Made by a program: the position numbers and the translations under genes
Shown here: one piece after another, positions 57,930 through 64,000 of the stretch
Layout of the letters: each line of letters begins with the position of its first letter
Position numbering within the stretch: position 1 is the stretch's first letter
Notes under the pieces: model-generated
What the model saw: the letters and a program-made list of their open reading frames with translations, nothing else
Database searches by the model: none
What the model was told of the DNA's origin: nothing
Assembly: GCA_035235625.1 (NCBI GenBank)
Contig: CP141148.1
Coordinates: 10,845,001-10,909,000 of the forward strand
From: Saururus chinensis
Taxonomy: Eukaryota; Streptophyta; Magnoliopsida; Piperales; Saururaceae
Direction of reading: 5' to 3'
Length of the DNA: 64,000 nt

Positions 57930-59225
57930 TGCTTTAAGTGCATGTTCCCGAATTAGAAGGATAATTAGTGCCTAGTTCTTGAGGATGATGCTTCTCTCCC
58001 AGTCCACTCTTTTGCGGCTATGGAGCTTGGTGACCAAATTGATCTAGAATGGTACCCAAATTGTGGGTGCCTCGGCCCTTCAAGGTATGTGTTTATATCA
58101 TGGGTGTGATAAAGTCATGGTGGGAAATGGACATGACTTATGAACAATCGCCCATGTTGGTACTCTACCTTCCGTTGATGGTGCTCTTTCTCCTACCTTA
58201 TATTAAGAAGAACTTACTCTTCATCTCTTAGTTTACACGAGACAATAATTGTTATTTTATTTTCTACTCATTGAGTTTTATTGTGAAGGATGGATGAGCG
58301 ATGAGGAAGTTTCTCCTTGAAGGTACATTTTGCAATGACTTATTTCTAATTTGTCTCTCATTGTCAAATGTGTTTGGACACTCAGATCAATAGCTTCTGG
58401 GCGCATCAACACCACCATGACCTATGGCATAGACGTTTGGGTCATCCATTGAATGATGTGTTTGGCTTTATTTCTAATTAGTTGCAATTTTCTATGAATA
58501 ACAAATATTTTTATGATAGTTGTGCGTTGGATAAGTTCTAAATTTTTGTTTGAACATACAACATATTATGATGTAGGGGGCCAGCTCCTCAAGTTTCCGT
58601 TGATGACTTCTATTTAATTGTGGTCGATGAGTTTTATAATTTACATTGCTCTTCCTGTAAAACTGTAAATCTGATGTTCCTATGCATCTCCAACACTGTA
58701 TTTCTCTGGTTGAGAACTTATTTGATACCCATATTAAAATAGTGTAGATAGATGGCAGCGAAACTTTATTTCTCATGGCTTACAGGCCTATTACTCATTC
58801 CATGGCAGTCTCCATCGTACATCATGGCCCTATATGTCTCAAGTAATGAACTTGCTAAGTAGAAGCATCACCATGTTCCTGAAACGGGGCTTTCTCTTTT
58901 GATGCATTCACATATTCTAAAATTCCATGAGAATATTGGACATTTGACTTGTCTATGAAAGTTTATTTTATTTATCGGCTTCCAAGCCACCCTTGCTATG
59001 AATATGAAATCTCTATTTGAATCGGAATTTCACAACCCACCTAAATGTATGCATCTTTGGAGCTTTGGATGTGTGTGCTACTTATGTCCCTCTTCCTAAT
59101 AAGGACTATTATTCCTTTGCTAAGCTTCCATCACTTCCACATGAGGCACCACTATTCAAGGTGTGTTGCTATCCCTCATCGGATCTCTTGGTTGGCCCTT
59201 TGTGGGACTTAGCTTCATAGCATTG

Positions 59226-60729
59226 ATGGAGTAGGTAATTAATCTTTAGTAAGTGTTTGAAGTTGTTTCATAGATTAGTACACATTTTGAGGACTCTAGA
59301 TGACCTCCTTGATGTTGCATGGATATTAGAGTTTGTTATTTTGTAACCTATGTTTGGAAGTGGAAAGCACTCATTCATGTTTAAATTATTGATATGATTG
59401 ATTACTCATGTAATAGAATGTTATAAATTACATTAGTTTGTCTCACAAAGTATAAATTACATTAGTTAACCATTTGTGGTGCTTTTAATTGTTGAAGGCA
59501 AGAGGTACTTACAATTGGGATTAAGAGGTAGTAGAAGTGTTAAGCAACTAACTTCACAGGTTTCCTTTTTTATTTTTTGTTTAACAAATAAAATGTAGGC
59601 ATGCGAGTGTGCCAATTTATTATTAACTAAGTATTTTAAATGTTGTAAAGGTAGACAAGTGCCGATATGAGGTGCTATGAATCTTTATTTTCAATTTAGT
59701 TGTTAGTGGTATTTACTATATTATTATCATACAAGCGTGTTGAATAAACCAGTATTTATGCCCCCAAGCTTCATAAATCATTGATTTCTTGATTTGCTAT
59801 AAAATGATGATTTTTACACTACATAGTTTTCATAAAAGAAAATATTATAGTCTATTTTTAAAATTGGATTCATGATAGTTTATTCTTTTTCTCTTGCCAC
59901 ATACACATTTGCCAACACGTGGATGATGGTGTCAATGAGAATGGTTTCCCACAAACACATGGGGATGCATCGATATCATACTTGGCATAAGTAGGGAGAT
60001 TGATATGTTGATGATCATACAAATGAACCTAACTCGTAGTAGACTATCAATTGTCTACAGGGCTTAATGTGTTGTTGGTGGTGTCAATAGCCGTTGGTAT
60101 TGACTCCGACATGTCAATTGGGTGACTGACAATAATTTGGTCTATATTTTTTATATAATCTTTTAGTAGTTTTTTTAGGGCCAATGAAAATGTATTTTGG
60201 ATAAACATTACTTCAATAATGAACATAAGTAAACACTGAAACATAAGATAAAAAACATGTGAGGGGAGGATATTGAGAAATGTTAATTACATAATGAAGC
60301 AAGTATTCATTGGAACACATGGTAAAAGACATGTGAAAAGAGGGAAATGCAAACCCTAAGTGCTCCATGTGTGGGTCTGTTTAGTCATATAATGAGAATT
60401 GTTCTTATGCCTTCTTTCCTAGGCTTGTGAGATGGTTTGGAATACAAATACTATGTTTAGGAAAACCAAGAGGGTAGTGACCTCGACCTAGTGATGAATG
60501 ATATGGAGGGTCATGAGTACCGAGTGATGTGGTCGGTTCTAAGAGTGGGTCCATTATCTATAAAGAGGAGGGTCATGATGTGAAAAAGGATCATGCATTT
60601 TTGGCTCCCCTAGGCTTGGGAGTTTTGTTCGTAGAGCAATTCCCCTAGCCACAGAGTTAGTTAGAATGAAATAACTTCTAAAGAAACATGACTCTCACGC
60701 AACACAAGAAAAGAATTCTCGATAATTAT
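59226..60729. other. Intergenic, no gene seen
   Basis: AT-rich DNA. The first 110 bp resemble the start of the 60755 repeat. CGACATGTCAATTGGGTGA near 60106 belongs to the recurrent ACATGTCGG-type motif group. Confidence 0.5.
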
Positions 60730-61400
60730 AAAAGGTTGAGAATCTCACCACTTGAGTCTATGAGCCCTTTGTGGGCCTTAGCTTCATGGTAGTGATGGTG
60801 CAAATAATAGTCTTCAACAAAAATTTGAAGTTGTTTTGTGGAGTGATGTAGAATTTGAGGAGTTAAAGGGATTACATTGATGTTGTTGCAACACTAATGA
60901 ACCCCTTTTCTTTGAAATAATGGTAGAGTCTTGGACTATCATTAATGATAAGGTTAAATTTATAATGATTTTATACATGGTTTCTTATTTAGCCATCCAA
61001 CTAGGTATACTCATATACTCTGTATCTATGTGGTATAGGTATAGTGCAAGATAACATTCTTTCAAGGGACACAATTAGAGAACCAAGGATGATCTTGTAA
61101 TGGCACTTAACTTGTTTATTAAATTTAAATGTTATTTTACATAATAGTAGATAACTATAGGCACGTGCGTGCCAATCTATTTACCTCAATGTATTACATG
61201 ATATTTAGACATGCACTTGGGCTAGGGCTTATTTTATTTATGATATGGTGTTACAATTACTTATGTACTCTAATTTGATATTCGTATGTTAGCAAAACAA
61301 GCGGTTCTCACCCTTAGTTATCTTGACAAATGTTTGGAAAAAAAAAGTGTTTCTGCTATCACATTTTCAAAAATGTATTTAGAAATTATCGGGGCATGAT
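60730..61400. repeat. Diverged LTR-like repeat (partner of 10890-11670)
   Basis: Shares block order with 10890-11670, including CTATGAGCCC, TAGCTTCATG, GCACTTAACTTGTTTA, GTAGATAACTATAGGCACGT and the terminal ATCGGGGCATGA. Same orientation; no coding capacity. Confidence 0.65.
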
Positions 61401-61617
61401 AGTAATCATCTAATTTACCCTTCATAAGGGCATCCCTATTCTCCACCACCTCCAATCCACTCGCCCCTTCCATCTATATGTCCATCTCCATCCCCATCTC
61501 CAAGAGCCATTCATGTCCAAATGCAGCTTACTATATCAATCCCATCATTTTTTAGATGTCGATGAAAGGCGACTACATCTAGCAGTGACTTTCGCTACCA
61601 TCTATTCTAGCGGGGTT

Positions 61618-62000
61618 GTTAGTATATACAGTATGACATGTTGTCGTGTGATCAACTCCATGGTTAAAAGCCCAATCTTAAGGTAGTTTACAAGTGTAAT
61701 GTTGTCAGTATATACAATAGGACATGTTATCGTATGATCGTCTCCACACTAAGAAGTCCTATCATAGGGTCATTTACCAGCTTTTTGTTAGTAAATATGA
61801 TAGGACACATTAGTATATGACCGGTTCCATGCTAAGAAGTTATATCATTGGGTCATTTACCAAATTTATGTTCTTGGCATATACAATAGGTTATGCTATT
61901 GTGTGATTGGCTCCACACAAGAAGTCCTATTGTAAGGTCGGTCGTTCACCAAGGTTATTTTCTTAGTACATATCATAAGACACTATCATGTGATCTGCTT
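61618..62000. repeat. Tandem array, ~87-bp unit, about 4.4 copies
   Basis: Units start near 61618, 61706, 61793, 61879 and 61967. Each carries TATATACAATAGGACATG..., TGTGATCGGCTCCACACTAA-like, GAAGTCCTATCATAGGGTCA and TTTACCA segments. The last unit is cut at about 62000 and its remainder reappears at 63271. Confidence 0.85.
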
Positions 62001-63270
62001 GTTAGAATATATGTGGCCATATGTATTGTATTGGCTTATTTTGGTAAATAAAATATTATCAAATTAATATATAATTTGAGCCATAGGATAGAATATTTGC
62101 TTCTCAAGATCACATGGTGAAGATGAAGTAGATCAGAAGACTCACTCCGAAATGTTTTTGTAGGTAAAAACACTAAAAACATCTACACAAATCACACATT
62201 TAAGATAAAAGGGTTTATCATATTAGAGTGTGAGAAAAAGAATGAGTGAAAAATTACACGAATATGTAAATTTTTTATCCAAGATTAATTGGGATTAAAA
62301 AGGGGATTAATTGGAAAGAATTTTAAATTATGGTACTATAGCAATATTGGAGCAAGTTACTTTGTTCATCCATCAATCAATTACTCTAGAGATCGATCAG
62401 CTACTATATCAAATTTTCTCAAAAGTAGGCCAAGACGATGGGCGATCACTCAGTTACTATAGTGATTGATTGTTGGAGCCCCTAGTTTCCCAAAATAGGC
62501 CATTTTGATTTGAATTAGATTCTTATTTATGGTCTAACATCCAAATTGACTTAGTTATCTATATAAGGGGCATTTTGGACATGAAAAATATGAGAGAAGC
62601 TATTGTTATCATAAAAAGATATTAGTTGGTCTAGTTTATTGGGTTTTAAGAGAATAGAGTTTTCTTTTAACTACATGCTTTGAAGATTAATTCAATTAGC
62701 CAAAAATGAAGAAAAATTTACAACACAACACACATAAGAGCTCGAAGAGTTGTAGCAAAGTTTTTTATCAATGAGTGATTGAAGAAACTCAAAAGAAGAT
62801 TAACAATTGAAGAAAGCCTTTGATTGAGCTGTTAGAAGAAGATAAAGTCGGAATACGATGAGAGAAAGATTTTAGGTTTTGATGGAGGGAGAAACTTAAA
62901 GGCCAACAACAAAAAGGATTGAACAAAGAATAGAGGTTTTCGTTTGGGTCAAGTCAAGAGGTTAGTTGGTTGTTCTTAAGTCTTGTAAGTTTTTATTTAG
63001 TATACATTGATTTGGCATTGTGAGGCTTTTATAGATTTTTACCCTAGTTGGGGTTTTCTACATAAAAATTCTTATATTTTGCATACTTTATGGTTTAATT
63101 GTTGATAGTTTAATCATGAGTACACGTAGAGATTAAGTTTTATTGTTTCTGCTATATAAATAAATTCCTGTAAATGAGGTCATATCTTATATTCTTTATT
63201 TTTCTAAAATAATCAAACTAGGGGCAATGTGATGATCTGCGAGGTTAATTAGATAAATATTAAACTTTTA
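62001..63270. mobile_element. Insertion (about 1.27 kb, LTR-like) splitting the tandem array
   Basis: The array unit breaks after TGATCTGCT at 61999 and resumes at 63271 with TTGCTCTACTCTAAGAAATC, so the DNA between is an insertion. CTGCT/TTGCT may be a degraded 5-bp duplication. It starts TGTTAGAATATATG, a common copia-LTR-like start, but a matching CA end was not found. Related to 55405-56610. No coding domain. Confidence 0.6.
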
Positions 63271-63320
63271 TTGCTCTACTCTAAGAAATCATATCATAGG
63301 GTCATTTACAAGGGTTAGGA
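63271..63320. repeat. Remainder of the split ~87-bp tandem unit
   Basis: CTCTAAGAAATCATATCATAGGGTCATTTACAAGG matches the second half of the units at 61618-62000. Confidence 0.8.
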
Positions 63321-64000
63321 GAAAGAGGAGCAATGCCTTCTTGGTGGCTAAAAATTGGGTGTTTCGGGGGAAGAAGGAACATCACCTCATTTCTAATGAA
63401 AGACATGGGCTTTAGGGGGAGAAGAAGGAATAACACCTTCGTCTTATTTCCACAAATGACATGGCCAAGAAGGAACACCACCTTCATCATCCAAATAGTA
63501 AAAGAGAATTTAGGGTTAGGGGAAGGAGTAGTGCCTTTTCTGTGGCAAACAAATGGGGCTTTAAGGGGATTAATGATTAGTGACTTTGTCTTCTTGCTAG
63601 CAGATATAAAAACAAAGAAAAGGAGCAATCTTCTTGGTAGCAAAAAAAAGGGACAACAAGGAGAACTGTCAATCATCTTGGCAGCAGAAGATAGGAGTGT
63701 GTAATTGCAAGAATGAGCTTGAAGAAAATGGCAAACCCCATCAGTCCCTTTGAAATGATAACCAATGTCACTTCTACGTAAACTCCCCTACAGAGGTGGG
63801 TTTCCCACCCTTGAATGTCCTTTCTTTCCTAAATTTTTTTCCTTTAAGAATGGTGCAACCAAACATATTTTTTGTGGAAAGGCCATTTCACAACTTTAAA
63901 AGTGCCCCAAGAAAGGCACATCCAAGCGAACCCTGTTTCTGGATCAGAAAACCAAAATGAACTGATTTTGAACTGTCCTTGAGTCATTGCCCATACTAGT
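63321..64000. other. Intergenic, no gene supported
   Basis: Overlapping open frames of about 124 codons on both strands (63302-63704) run through repeated GAAGGAACA(T/C)CACCTTC segments at 63375, 63425 and 63470. Their composition gives no family match, so they look like repeat artefacts. Confidence 0.5.

Larger units (their letters stand above)
55085..59225 (+). pseudogene. Decayed, interrupted Ty1/copia gag-integrase
   Basis: Order along the plus strand: a gag (UBN2-type) piece 55096-55404 (HAQVQHMKTKLQTLSKGS, ITKFVQFTKTL, DDDNFIHMILHDLG). Then about 1.2 kb of unrelated or LTR-like DNA, gag remainder (SLILDFELKLTHL) at about 56665, and a mutated zinc knuckle CQTFGQIACFK cut by the insertion at 56939. 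The GAG-pre-integrase motif LWHRRLGHPLNDV lies at 58422-58460. Integrase pieces follow: VETGLSLL-type phrase near 58880 (here VPETGLSLLMHSHIL), NMKSLFESEFHNPPK (about 59001) and LWSFGCVCYL (about 59057). Frameshifts and stops are frequent, and reverse transcriptase and RNase H are missing. It is non-functional. Confidence 0.88.

Noticed and set aside
63302..63704. Overlapping ~124-codon frames on both strands
   Set aside because: Both run through short internal repeats and neither has a recognisable domain, start context or splice structure.

Overview
The window is nuclear DNA from a flowering plant: AT-rich, intron-containing and dominated by transposable elements. The gene models suggest an angiosperm and perhaps a monocot, but I cannot name a species. 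There are no bacterial, organellar, rRNA or convincing tRNA features.

Three host genes can be supported. (1) An intronless-CDS P-class pentatricopeptide repeat (PPR) protein, 7662-8858 (+), with an intron acceptor in its 5' leader. (2) An acidic, sequon-rich, single-pass membrane protein of a plant family without an assigned function, 26654-28147 (+), with a 1.2 kb leader intron. (3) A four-exon COX6A gene for cytochrome c oxidase subunit 6a on the minus strand, 36256-42463. Its exons are 41-121 bp and its introns 1.3-2.6 kb, so no single open frame reveals it. The PPR protein and COX6A are both predicted to be mitochondrial. Exon-like pieces of an unidentified plus-strand leader lie at 1550-3127.

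The rest is mostly layered mobile DNA. 1-493 is a copy of 10210-10693, downstream of the PPR gene, which implies duplication of that locus. 5000-6020 is a large palindrome. 6880-7510 is a LINE remnant. 13386-18712 is a second large inverted repeat, split by a 3.66 kb solo LTR with a 5-bp target-site duplication (TSD). 19550-24537 is a MULE with a decayed MURA-like transposase. 43009-45182 is its internal-deletion derivative, inserted in a Stowaway-like MITE with a perfect 9-bp TSD. About 28890-33567 is a second, older MULE with MURA-type and DUF1985/plant-mobile-domain-like remnants. 34200-35477 and 56939-57929 are non-autonomous TIR elements.

48396-54581 is a solo LTR split by a 4.27 kb non-coding LTR retrotransposon (50103-54371, minus strand). 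That element still has two 2-kb LTRs, a tRNA-iMet-type primer binding site and a polypurine tract, but only about 210 bp of internal DNA. 55085-59225 is a decayed Ty1/copia gag-integrase, itself interrupted. 61618-63320 holds an ~87-bp tandem array split by a 1.27 kb insertion.

No novel enzymatic or defence system is visible. The most interesting items are the nested LTR elements, the autonomous/derivative MULE pair with its subterminal palindrome arrays, and the two giant foldbacks.
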